Below, one piece after another: positions 33,524 through 40,240 of a stretch of DNA of 40,240 nucleotides. Each line of letters begins with the position of its first letter. Within the stretch, counting starts at the first letter, position 1. The notes below the pieces were generated by a model. The model worked only from the letters and a program-made list of their open reading frames with translations. It made no database searches and was not told where the DNA came from. The position numbers and the translations under genes are program-made. Source of the stretch: Devosiaceae bacterium (lineage in GTDB: Bacteria; Pseudomonadota; Alphaproteobacteria; Rhizobiales; Devosiaceae); assembly GCA_021648375.1 (NCBI GenBank), contig JAKISW010000024.1:1-40240 (forward strand), read 5' to 3'.

Positions 33524-34028
33524 TTTTGGCGGGTTTTTCAGTTTGAGCAGGTCTTTGGAAATCGGCAGTAATTGGGTGATTTCGAAATTGCGCTTTGTGC
33601 GTTTGCTTGCCTCATTTGGCCTGGTATTATTCGTGGCAGCCTGCGCCAATCAGCCCAATGTAATATTAAAGACTGCCGGCGGCGATTTTACCTTTGAGAT
33701 AGAGTTGGCCGATACTCCCAAATCCCGGGCTGATGGGTTGATGTTTCGAAACGAGCTTGCCCCCAACGCTGGAATGTTATTTGATTTTCAGGAAGAGCGC
33801 GAAGTCAGTTTTTGGATGCGCAATACTTTTATTCCTCTGGATATGATATTTGTAGCAGCCGATGGAACGGTGATGAATATTCATGAAAACGCCCGGCCCC
33901 AGGACGAAACTTCAATTCCCTCCGGGTTTCCGGTGCGTTTTGTTTTGGAAATTCCCGGCGGTCGCTCTGCTGAAATCGGACTGAAGGCCGGGGACAAGAT
34001 GGTGCATCCACTGGTTGGTGCGCAATAA
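33504..34028 (+). CDS. DUF192 family lipoprotein/exported protein
   Basis: About 174 residues from the ATG at 33504 (GGAGG 9 nt upstream; a GTG directly before is the alternative). The hydrophobic segment LLASFGLVLFVAACA ends in a lipobox-like AAC (about 46-48), behind an unusually long N-terminal stretch. The DUF192 domain is complete: TFEIELADTPKSRADGLMFR, GMLFDF, VSFWMRNTFIPLDMIFV and VLEIPGG. Function unknown. Because the signal segment begins only about 30 residues in, translation could also begin at a later codon, such as near ISKLRFVR. Confidence 0.85.
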   Translation: MRQLLTNFGGFFSLSRSLEIGSNWVISKLRFVRLLASFGLVLFVAACANQPNVILKTAGGDFTFEIELADTPKSRADGLMFRNELAPNAGMLFDFQEEREVSFWMRNTFIPLDMIFVAADGTVMNIHENARPQDETSIPSGFPVRFVLEIPGGRSAEIGLKAGDKMVHPLVGAQ

Positions 34029-34088
34029 TTCAGCCCGTTTGATCCCATCGATTTTGTTATTGCGCGTGATGGGATTAATTCAAAAAAA

Positions 34089-34502
34089 TTAAACCGGCTT
34101 ACAACCAATGCTCACTATTTCACTGGCAATATTATCAATATTGATTTGTGCCATGGCGATTTCTCGTTGCAGATCTGCCGCTTCTTTTTCCAAAGTAGCC
34201 AGCACCATTGCCAGTGACGACAATTCACGCTCCAAATCAGCAATTAAATTTACCAGTTGAACAGCTTCATTGACTTCGTTCTGGGATTTCGCAACCGCAT
34301 CATTCAGTGCCGATTCAGCCAAAGGTTTGGGTTTGTTTGATTTTGAGTTAGCGATTTCTTGTCTGGTTTTGGCAATGTTTTGACGCAGGTTTCCAATATT
34401 TGCGTTTGTAATTGCGAGCTTTTCACTTCTGATTTTTTGCGCTTCAATCTGCAATTGATAATCTTTGTGCAATTGATCACATTTGCCGGTTTCTTCAATC
34501 AT
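34089..34502 (-). CDS. Hypothetical coiled-coil protein
   Basis: 137 residues, almost wholly helical with heptad-like spacing of Leu/Ile/Ala. Two coiled-coil stretches (about 10-50 and 68-130) are separated by a Lys/Pro/Ser break (SNKPKPLAES). There is no signal peptide or membrane segment; cysteines are at residue 8 and four from the C-terminus. No family recognised. It lies 103 bp downstream of bhcR on the same strand, so it could be read through from bhcR, but I see no functional link. The start ATG at 34502 lacks a clear ribosome site. Confidence 0.55.
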   Translation of the reverse strand: MIEETGKCDQLHKDYQLQIEAQKIRSEKLAITNANIGNLRQNIAKTRQEIANSKSNKPKPLAESALNDAVAKSQNEVNEAVQLVNLIADLERELSSLAMVLATLEKEAADLQREIAMAQINIDNIASEIVSIGCKPV

Positions 34503-34605
34503 TTTGCTCAGCTTCCTGGTTTTGAAATTGGGCTTATGATTGTAGTTGGCCGATTTGTGGTGGGGATAAGGTTTTTGAAAACCCTCAGAATTATCTCAAA
34601 TATAC

Positions 34606-35436
34606 CTAAGGAATTTTTCCGCCGGTCATCAGGGTGATTTGATCTGCAGACCGTCGCACTCTTGGGCCAATTTCATCCACTTCAATGTCGGAAAAGCGAA
34701 TTGTAGGGCCGGAAACAGAAATTCCAGCTATGGCTTTGCCAACTGAATTATAAATTGAAGCAGCCACGCAGCGCATGCCCATATATCTTTCTTCATCATC
34801 AAACGACCAACGGCGGTTGGCGGTTTTTTTAAGGTCGGCAAACAGGGCATCGGGGGAGACCAGGGTGTTGGAAGTAAATTCAGGCAAGCCGGTCTTTTGC
34901 AGAATTTTTTCAACTTCGGTCTGGCTCATATCAGCCAGCAGCGCTTTGCCGATACCAGATGCATGCATATGCCCACGTGTACCGGGGCGAAAAAAAGCTC
35001 GTATCGGATTGTGGGTTTCAACCTGCGAGACAAAAACCACCTGACCATCACTGCCAATGGCTAAATTGGCTGTCTCGCCGGTCTCCTCCATGAGATTGCG
35101 CATAACCTGTTGGGCCATTTCCACCAAATTGGTTCGCTCAAGATAAGAATTCCCAACCCGAAATGCTTCAATGCCGATAGCCCATTCCTGAGTAGTTTCA
35201 TTGAACTCTACAAACCCGTGTTTTTGCAGGGTGATCAAAACCCGATGGGCAGAAGAAGGAGGCATTCCAACTTTTAGGGCAATATCGGTCAGGGTAACGC
35301 TTCCCTCGCGGGTTAGCGCCACCAGCAGCATCAGGCCGCGATCCAGCGCCTGCACGGTGCTTCCTGTCATATTGTTGTTTTGTGTTCTGGGCCGCCCGCG
35401 CGAGCGTTTTATTGGCGCTGTTTCATTGCTATTCAT
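34606..35436 (-). CDS. bhcR: BhcR, IclR-family regulator of the beta-hydroxyaspartate cycle
   Basis: 276 residues; ATG with AGGAG at 5 nt. A basic N-terminal tail (KRSRGRPR) precedes the winged helix-turn-helix at about 25-85 (ALDRGLMLLVAL, TLTDIALKVGMPPSSAHRVL, LQKHGFVE). The IclR effector domain fills the rest (TGETANLAIGSDGQVVFV, RPGTRGHMHASGIGKALLAD, RCVAASIYNSVGKAIAGISV). Its divergent position beside bhcABCD matches BhcR of Paracoccus denitrificans, which binds the bhc promoter region and responds to glyoxylate. The identity is from context plus family. Confidence 0.9.
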   Translation of the reverse strand: MNSNETAPIKRSRGRPRTQNNNMTGSTVQALDRGLMLLVALTREGSVTLTDIALKVGMPPSSAHRVLITLQKHGFVEFNETTQEWAIGIEAFRVGNSYLERTNLVEMAQQVMRNLMEETGETANLAIGSDGQVVFVSQVETHNPIRAFFRPGTRGHMHASGIGKALLADMSQTEVEKILQKTGLPEFTSNTLVSPDALFADLKKTANRRWSFDDEERYMGMRCVAASIYNSVGKAIAGISVSGPTIRFSDIEVDEIGPRVRRSADQITLMTGGKIP

Positions 35437-35488
35437 GACGTCTCCTACAATTCCAATATCACTCGATATTCCAAAATATGAAATTAAA

Positions 35489-35507
35489 AAAATATTTCAA
35501 AGAAATA
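35489..35507. promoter_or_regulatory. Candidate BhcR operator 1
   Basis: AAAATATTTCAAAGAAATA includes a perfect dyad TATTTC-aaa-GAAATA (35493-35507). It lies 53 bp upstream of the bhcR start. A 17/19 match recurs at 35578-35596. Dyads of this size are usual for IclR-family regulators, but the region is very AT-rich and chance matches are possible. Confidence 0.45.
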
Positions 35508-35577
35508 AATACCATGCTTTTGGAAAAATAAAAATACCGAAATATCAATGTAATAGGAATTAAATAGTAAAAATAGA

Positions 35578-35622
35578 AAAATATTTCAAAAAAATTGCAA
35601 AAATCAACAAAATTGATATTCT
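35578..35622 (+). promoter_or_regulatory. Candidate bhcA promoter with overlapping operator 2
   Basis: Operator-like copy 2 is 35578-35596 (AAAATATTTCAAAAAAATT, two mismatches to copy 1, with a degenerate right arm). It touches a possible -35 TTGCAA (35595-35600), followed after 16 bp by TATTCT (35617-35622) as -10. bhcA starts at 35656. The arrangement would suit a regulator contacting RNA polymerase from just upstream. All of this is prediction. Confidence 0.4.
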
Positions 35623-35655
35623 TCACACCTGACCTGCCCTGTGGAGACAAAATTT

Positions 35656-36849
35656 ATGAATGCCCAAAACCCGGTTTTTATTCCTGGACCAACAAACATC
35701 CCCGATAGATTACGCCGCGCTATGGATGTTCAGACATCTGATCATAGGGCACCTGACTTTGTTGAGCTGTTTGCCCCGGTTCTAAAAGGTGTAAAAAAAA
35801 TCTTTAAAACCAGTGATGGTGAGGTGGTAATTTTTCCCGCCAGCGGCACCGGCGGCTGGGAAGCTGCAATCACCAATACGCTTTCTCCGGGTGACAAGGT
35901 TTTGATTGCCCGCTATGGCATGTTTTCTCACCGCTGGATTGATCTTTGTCAGCGTCACAATCTTGAAGTTGAGATTATAGAATGTGAGTGGGGAACAGGT
36001 GCTCCTGCTGATATTTTTGCCCAGCGCTTGCGCGAAGATAAAAACGCAGACATCAAAGCTGTTTTGGTGACCCACAATGAAACCGCCACCGGCGTTCGCT
36101 CTGATATAGCAGCGGTAAGAAAAGCCATGGACGCGTCTAATCATAGAGCATTATTCTTTGTCGATTGTGTAAGTTCTTTGGCTTCGATGGATTTTCGCAT
36201 GGACGAATGGGGCGTTGATCTGGCGGTGGCCGGATCTCAAAAAGGTTTCATGCTGACAACAGGAATGGCTATTGTCGGTTTTTCCCAGCGTGCCATTGCG
36301 GCGACAAAATCCGCCGATAGTTGCCGCACGTTTTTTGATTTTCATGATATGTTCAACGCCAATGCTAATGGTGGTTTTCCCTATACTCCGCCATTGCAGC
36401 TGATTCACGGTCTTAGCGCCTCCCTGGATATGTTGTTTGAAGAGGGGCTGGAGCAGGTTTTTGCCCGCCATTTCCGCATCGCTCAGGGTGTGCGCCATGC
36501 GGTTGCGGCGTGGAATATGAAATTGTGCGCAAAAACTCCTGATCTTTATTCAGACAGTGTTTCGGCGATTTATGTTCCTCAGGGGTTTAATTCTGATGAG
36601 CTGACAAATCACGCCTATGACGCTTATGGAGTTTCTTTTGGTGTTGGACTTGGGGAAATGGCTGGCAAGGCGTTTCGCATCGGTCATCTTGGCTCCCTTA
36701 GCGATGTTATGGCTCTTAGCGGTATTGCAACCATTGAAATGGCCATGCGCGATTTGAATTATCCGATTGAGTTGGGGCAGGGGGTAAGCGCTGCGCAGGA
36801 ATATTATCGCAAGACCACGGGCACAGCCCTCTCCAAAAAAGCGGCCTAG
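35656..36849 (+). CDS. bhcA: BhcA, L-aspartate:glyoxylate aminotransferase
   Basis: 397 residues from the ATG at 35656 (GGAG 9 nt upstream). Fold-type I PLP enzyme of the serine-glyoxylate/alanine-glyoxylate aminotransferase group: NPVFIPGPTNIPDRLRRAMD at the start, FPASGTGGWEAAITNTLSPG, THNETATGVRSD, FVDCVSSLASM, and the PLP lysine in AGSQKGFML (Lys196). In the beta-hydroxyaspartate cycle it aminates glyoxylate to glycine using aspartate. The call as BhcA, not generic SgaA, rests on the intact bhcR/A/B/C/D order. bhcB follows after 9 bp. Confidence 0.95.
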   Translation: MNAQNPVFIPGPTNIPDRLRRAMDVQTSDHRAPDFVELFAPVLKGVKKIFKTSDGEVVIFPASGTGGWEAAITNTLSPGDKVLIARYGMFSHRWIDLCQRHNLEVEIIECEWGTGAPADIFAQRLREDKNADIKAVLVTHNETATGVRSDIAAVRKAMDASNHRALFFVDCVSSLASMDFRMDEWGVDLAVAGSQKGFMLTTGMAIVGFSQRAIAATKSADSCRTFFDFHDMFNANANGGFPYTPPLQLIHGLSASLDMLFEEGLEQVFARHFRIAQGVRHAVAAWNMKLCAKTPDLYSDSVSAIYVPQGFNSDELTNHAYDAYGVSFGVGLGEMAGKAFRIGHLGSLSDVMALSGIATIEMAMRDLNYPIELGQGVSAAQEYYRKTTGTALSKKAA

Positions 36850-36858
36850 GAGAAATCA

Positions 36859-37833
36859 ATGAGTGAAAAATCACAACAGATGTACATTCCAGATTTCGAT
36901 GATGTAAGGGCAGCGCATGAGCGCATAAAGCCCTATATTCATCGCACCCCGGTTTTAACCTCCTCCTATTTTAATGGTTTGAGTGGGGCTGAATTATTCT
37001 TCAAATGCGAAAATCTGCAAAAAGCCGGAGTATTCAAAGCTCGTGGTGCCTCAAATGCAGTATTTTCCTTATCGGATGAGCAGGCAAAAAATGGCGTTGC
37101 CACCCATTCATCGGGCAATCACGGCCTTTCATTGAGCTATGCAGCCGGACAGAGGGGAATTTCAGCTTCGGTTGTTATGCCAAAAACTGCCCCGGAGGCA
37201 AAAAAAGACGCAGTACGCGGCTATGGAGCAACGGTTGTTGAATGTGAGCCAAGCACTTCGTCTCGTGAGGCAGTGTTTGCTGAAGTTGTAGCTAAATCCG
37301 GTGCCGATTTTGTTCACCCCTATAATGACCCGCGCGTAATTGCCGGGCAGGGCACTTGTGCCCTTGAACTCGTGGAACAGGCAGGCCCGCTGGATGCATT
37401 GGTTGCACCCATTGGCGGCGGCGGCATGGTTTCCGGATCATGTTTGACCCTTTCCAGCATTTCCCCAAAAACCAAAATTTTTGCAGCCGAGCCTGAACAG
37501 GCAGACGATGCATACCGCTCGTTCAAAGCCGGGTATATTATTGCTGACGATGCCCCGGTTACTGTTGCCGATGGTTTGAAGGTGCCACTCAAAGACCTGA
37601 CCTGGCACTTTGTTTCCACCTATGTCAGCGATATTTTGTTGTGTTCCGAGAGTGAAATTATTGGTGCCATGTATCTGATTTGGCAGCGCATGAAGATTGT
37701 TGTCGAACCATCTTCTGCAGTTACCTTGGCGGTAATATTGAAAAACCGCGACCTGTTTGCCGGTCAAAGGGTTGGAATAATCTTAACCGGCGGCAATGTG
37801 GACCTTAAGAAATTACCATGGATGGAAAAATGA
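36859..37833 (+). CDS. bhcB: BhcB, erythro-beta-hydroxyaspartate dehydratase
   Basis: 324 residues; AGGAG precedes the ATG. Fold-type II PLP enzyme (serine/threonine dehydratase family). IHRTPVLTSS, then FKCENLQKAGVFKARGASNA with the PLP lysine at Lys60, HSSGNHGLSLSYAAG (phosphate/substrate loop, about 90), the PLP-phosphate glycine loop PIGGGGMVSG (about 178), and ILTGGNVDL near the end. It eliminates water from beta-hydroxyaspartate to give iminosuccinate. The 3' end overlaps bhcC by 4 bp (ATGA at 37830-37833). Confidence 0.95.
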   Translation: MSEKSQQMYIPDFDDVRAAHERIKPYIHRTPVLTSSYFNGLSGAELFFKCENLQKAGVFKARGASNAVFSLSDEQAKNGVATHSSGNHGLSLSYAAGQRGISASVVMPKTAPEAKKDAVRGYGATVVECEPSTSSREAVFAEVVAKSGADFVHPYNDPRVIAGQGTCALELVEQAGPLDALVAPIGGGGMVSGSCLTLSSISPKTKIFAAEPEQADDAYRSFKAGYIIADDAPVTVADGLKVPLKDLTWHFVSTYVSDILLCSESEIIGAMYLIWQRMKIVVEPSSAVTLAVILKNRDLFAGQRVGIILTGGNVDLKKLPWMEK

Positions 37834-38990
37834 ACATGAAAACTGATCTTTCAAACTATGAAGTAGGCTACAATATCCCCGCCAAACCCGGCATGGCTGA
37901 GGCAGATATTCAAACCCCCTGCCTGATGGTTGACTTAAATATTTTAGAAGAAAATCTGGATAAAATGCAGGCCCATGCGAACAGGATGGGAATGCGTTTG
38001 CGGGTGCATGGCAAAATGCATAAGTCTGCCGATATTGCTAAAATGCAGATTGAGCGCGGCGCGTGTGGTATTTGCTGTCAAAAAGTTTCAGAGGCTGAAA
38101 GTTTTGTCAGAGCTGGAATAAAAGACGTTCTGGTTTCCAATCAGGTTCGTGATGCTGCAAAAATTGACCGTTTGGCACAATTGCCAAAACTTGGCGCGCG
38201 CACTCTTTGCTGTGTGGACGATCTGGCCAATGTGGCTGATCTTTCCGCCGCTGCGCAAAAGCACGGTACTGAAATTGAAGTTCTGGTTGAAATTGATTGT
38301 GGAGCCGGACGTTGCGGGGTCACCACTAGCGAGGCGGTTGTAGAAATCGCCAAGGCTGTTGACAGTGCGCCGGGCCTAAAATTCTCCGGTATACAAGCCT
38401 ATCAGGGCGCAATGCAGCACATGGATCTTTATGCGGATCGTAAAGCCAAACTCGACATTGCCATCGAAATGGTGCGCGATGCCGTTGAAGCTCTCAAAAA
38501 ACAAGGCCTTGAGTGCGATATCGTCGGCGGCGGTGGCACTGGTTCTTATTATTTTGAAGGCGCTTCAGGAGTTTACAACGAACTGCAATGCGGCTCTTAC
38601 GCCTTTATGGATGCTGATTATGGGCGCATTTTGGACAAGGATGGCAGGCGCATAGACGAAACAGAATTTGCTTCCTCGCTATTTCTTCTGACATCGGTCA
38701 TGAGCCATGCCAAAGCCGATAAGGCCATTGTTGATGCGGGTCTCAAAGCTCAAAGCGTTGATAGTGGTTTGCCAGTAATTTCCGGTCGCGAAGGCGTTGA
38801 ATATATCAAATGTTCCGACGAACACGGCGTTGTTGCTGACCCGGATGGCAAGCTTGCGATCAATGATAAAATCAAGCTGATCCCCGGTCACTGCGACCCG
38901 ACCTGCAATGTCCATGATTGGTATGTGGGCGTGCGCGGCGGCGTGGTTGAAAGCCTGATCCCGGTCACGGCCCGCGGCTTGGCCTATTAA
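37830..38990 (+). CDS. bhcC: BhcC, beta-hydroxyaspartate aldolase
   Basis: 386 residues from the ATG at 37830; ATG 37818 and 37836 are alternatives. Fold-type III, D-threonine-aldolase-like: QTPCLMVDLNILEENL, then RVHGKMHKSADIA where Lys62 is the expected PLP lysine; DIVGGGGTGSYYFEG (phosphate loop); and PGHCDPTCNVHDWYVGVRGG, containing the divalent-metal site. It condenses glycine and glyoxylate to (2R,3S)-beta-hydroxyaspartate, the carbon-carbon bond-forming step of the cycle. An 84-bp gap holding a hairpin repeat separates it from bhcD. Confidence 0.95.
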   Translation: MNMKTDLSNYEVGYNIPAKPGMAEADIQTPCLMVDLNILEENLDKMQAHANRMGMRLRVHGKMHKSADIAKMQIERGACGICCQKVSEAESFVRAGIKDVLVSNQVRDAAKIDRLAQLPKLGARTLCCVDDLANVADLSAAAQKHGTEIEVLVEIDCGAGRCGVTTSEAVVEIAKAVDSAPGLKFSGIQAYQGAMQHMDLYADRKAKLDIAIEMVRDAVEALKKQGLECDIVGGGGTGSYYFEGASGVYNELQCGSYAFMDADYGRILDKDGRRIDETEFASSLFLLTSVMSHAKADKAIVDAGLKAQSVDSGLPVISGREGVEYIKCSDEHGVVADPDGKLAINDKIKLIPGHCDPTCNVHDWYVGVRGGVVESLIPVTARGLAY

Positions 38991-39001
38991 AAAAATTAGG
39001 T

Positions 39002-39046
39002 GCGATGCCAGAAAAAGTGCATAGCGGTTTTTCGGTTCGGCATCGC
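39002..39046. repeat. Dispersed hairpin repeat, copy 2 (inside the bhc operon)
   Basis: Outer arms GCGATGCC (39002-39009) and GGCATCGC (39039-39046); inner arms GAAAAA (39011-39016) and TTTTTC (39028-39033). Same architecture as 7590-7635. Sitting between bhcC and bhcD, it could protect or process the upstream mRNA, giving bhcD a different level from bhcABC. Confidence 0.7.
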
Positions 39047-39074
39047 GACCACTAAAAAAGATAGGAAAAGCGAA

Positions 39075-40040
39075 ATGCTTATTGTTACAGAAGATATGTG
39101 CAAACAGGTAGTTGGACGCACTGATGCGTTTGAAGCGGTTGAGGCGGTTTTTGCCGCCATGGCTAGGGGCGATGCCTATAATTTTGATGTAATTCGCGAG
39201 GCAATCGGCTATGCGGATGCGCTTTATGGCTTTAAATCCGGTTTTGATAAAGCGGGTCTGACCCTGGGTGTTAAGTCAGGCGGTTATTGGCCCGGCAATC
39301 TTGAAAAAGGCCTGACAAATCATCAGTCAACGGTATTTTTGTTTAACCCTGATACCGGACAGCTTGATGCTTTGGTCGGCGGCAATTATCTGACAGCGGT
39401 TAGAACGGCCGCTGCCAGCGCGGTTTCAATTGCCCACCTGTCCAGAAAAAATTCCAAGGTTTTGGGCATGGTTGGAGCCGGGCATCAGTCCGCCTTCCAG
39501 CTGCGCGCTGCTGTTGAACAACGTGATTTTGAAAAAGTCGTTGCATGGAATTTTCACCCCGACATGTTGCCAAAACTGGGCGAAGTGGCAGCTGATTGTG
39601 GCCTGCCGTTTGAAGCGGTGGATCGCGAGCAATTGGGTGCTGAGGCTGATGCAATCATTACCATTACTTCGGCCCACGAAGCCCTGATTATGAAAGACTG
39701 GATTAAACCCGGCACTCACATTGCGTGCATGGGCACAGATACTAAAGGCAAGCAGGAGGTGGATCCGGAACTGATCGCAGCGGCCACATTGTTTACCGAT
39801 GAAATTGCCCAGTCCATCTCTATTGGCGAAACCCAGCATGCCATAGCATCGGGCTTGATTAAACAGTCCGACATTACTTCCATCGGATCCGTCATCAATG
39901 GTGATCATGTGGGGCGTAGTTCTGATGAAGAAATCACGCTTTTTGATGGAACAGGGGTTGGCCTGCAGGATCTGGCGGTGGCTTCTACAGCTGCCAGACT
40001 GGCTAAGGAAAAAGGGCTGGCTCAAGAGGTTCAGCTTTAA
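39075..40040 (+). CDS. bhcD: BhcD, iminosuccinate reductase
   Basis: 321 residues from the ATG at 39075 (AGGA 8 nt upstream). Ornithine cyclodeaminase/mu-crystallin family: substrate-binding part with GFKSGFDKAGLTLGVKSGGYW and LDALVGGNYLTAVRTAAASA, then the Rossmann motif LGMVGAGHQSAFQLRA at about 131-146, and ADAIITITSAHEAL, HIACMGTDTKGKQEVDPEL. It reduces iminosuccinate to aspartate with NAD(P)H, regenerating the amino donor for BhcA. Last of the four enzymes; glcD follows after 64 bp on the same strand. Confidence 0.95.
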   Translation: MLIVTEDMCKQVVGRTDAFEAVEAVFAAMARGDAYNFDVIREAIGYADALYGFKSGFDKAGLTLGVKSGGYWPGNLEKGLTNHQSTVFLFNPDTGQLDALVGGNYLTAVRTAAASAVSIAHLSRKNSKVLGMVGAGHQSAFQLRAAVEQRDFEKVVAWNFHPDMLPKLGEVAADCGLPFEAVDREQLGAEADAIITITSAHEALIMKDWIKPGTHIACMGTDTKGKQEVDPELIAAATLFTDEIAQSISIGETQHAIASGLIKQSDITSIGSVINGDHVGRSSDEEITLFDGTGVGLQDLAVASTAARLAKEKGLAQEVQL

Positions 40041-40104
40041 AAACCACCATTCAGCAATCGCTGTCTCTGGCCTTGAGACGCACAACCAATAAAGGAGCAA
40101 ATTG

Positions 40105-40240
40105 ATGTCATTGATTCCCATGCCAACGCCCGATGCATCAATTATTACTTCTCGTGATCAGATCATCGCTTCTTTATTATCTGTATTGCCTTTGGATGTT
40201 GTGATTTATGATGCTGCTGAGACGTTGGCGTATGATTGTG
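40105..40240 (+). CDS. glcD: GlcD, FAD-linked glycolate oxidase subunit (partial, N-terminus only)
   Basis: The first 45 codons are present after AAAGGAG at 7-nt spacing. They read MSLIPMPTPDASIITSRDQI, continuing to LPLDVVIYDAAETLAYDC at the edge. A short Pro-rich start, a helix, then LP...V..D..E...Y(D/E)C matches alphaproteobacterial GlcD just before its FAD-binding domain. GlcD with GlcE and GlcF oxidises glycolate to glyoxylate, which feeds the BhcABCD cycle. The rest of the gene lies outside the window. Confidence 0.8.
   Translation, partial: MSLIPMPTPDASIITSRDQIIASLLSVLPLDVVIYDAAETLAYDC

Noticed and set aside
34570..34583. GGTTTT-tg-AAAACC as a terminator for bhcR
   Set aside because: The stem is AT-rich with a 2-nt loop and no T-run on the bhcR strand.

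Overview
The window looks like the chromosome of an alphaproteobacterium of moderate GC content, most likely a marine or sediment member of the Hyphomicrobiales. The evidence is a Tat-exported clade I nitrous oxide reductase, the two-cold-shock-domain protein followed by a DUF192 gene, a DUF2842 gene, the aminotransferase/homoserine dehydrogenase/recJ neighbourhood, an S9 protein with a long N-terminus, and palindromic intergenic repeats resembling those common in rhizobial genomes. The assignment is inference; no 16S gene is present.

Layout. (1) 1-5482, minus strand: a nos cluster (nosR-nosZ-nosD-nosF; nosF runs off the left edge) for the last step of denitrification, N2O to N2. Divergent from it is a cysteine-poor Crp/Fnr regulator (5822-6529) with a perfect TTG-N8-CAA palindrome upstream, followed by an APH/SrkA-like kinase. 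(2) 7733-16199: an exopolysaccharide locus in two divergent arms: Wza-type export lipoprotein, GT4 glycosyltransferase, WbaP-type priming transferase and Wzy/WaaL-type polymerase on minus; a Wzc/ExoP-like co-polymerase with a degenerate ATPase domain and a NodB-type deacetylase on plus. (3) 16243-18893: DUF2842, heme A synthase (ctaA) and rplM-rpsI, closed by a bidirectional terminator. (4) 19011-22574: a Zn/Cd/Pb-type P1B ATPase with a textbook MerR-family promoter (19-bp spacer), a CcdA-like membrane protein and a small cytochrome c. (5) 22754-31123: a GT1 glycosyltransferase, alaC-type aminotransferase, a secreted DUF4329 protein, hom, recJ and a cyclopropane-fatty-acid synthase. (6) 31222-34502: tRNA-Glu with a decayed partial copy 139 bp away, an M15 peptidase-like lipoprotein, a glyoxalase, the double cold-shock protein, a DUF192 lipoprotein and a coiled-coil orphan. 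(7) 34606-40240: the beta-hydroxyaspartate cycle cluster bhcR / bhcABCD, followed by the start of glcD (glycolate oxidase), which runs off the right edge.

How the parts work together. Glycolate oxidase would make glyoxylate. BhcA, B, C and D turn two glyoxylate into one oxaloacetate-level C4 compound without losing carbon; BhcR is the glyoxylate-responsive regulator. This pathway is known. Its less explored features here are the candidate operators in the bhcR-bhcA gap and a hairpin repeat inserted between bhcC and bhcD. The nos cluster and its neighbouring regulator point to facultative N2O respiration.

I found no CRISPR array, insertion sequence or prophage. The most interesting unexplained signals are short: the Crp/Fnr palindrome, the MerR-type promoter without its regulator, the tRNA-Glu duplication, tandem repeats that carry a Shine-Dalgarno sequence, the degenerate ATPase domain with a Tyr-bearing repeat, and a dispersed hairpin repeat.
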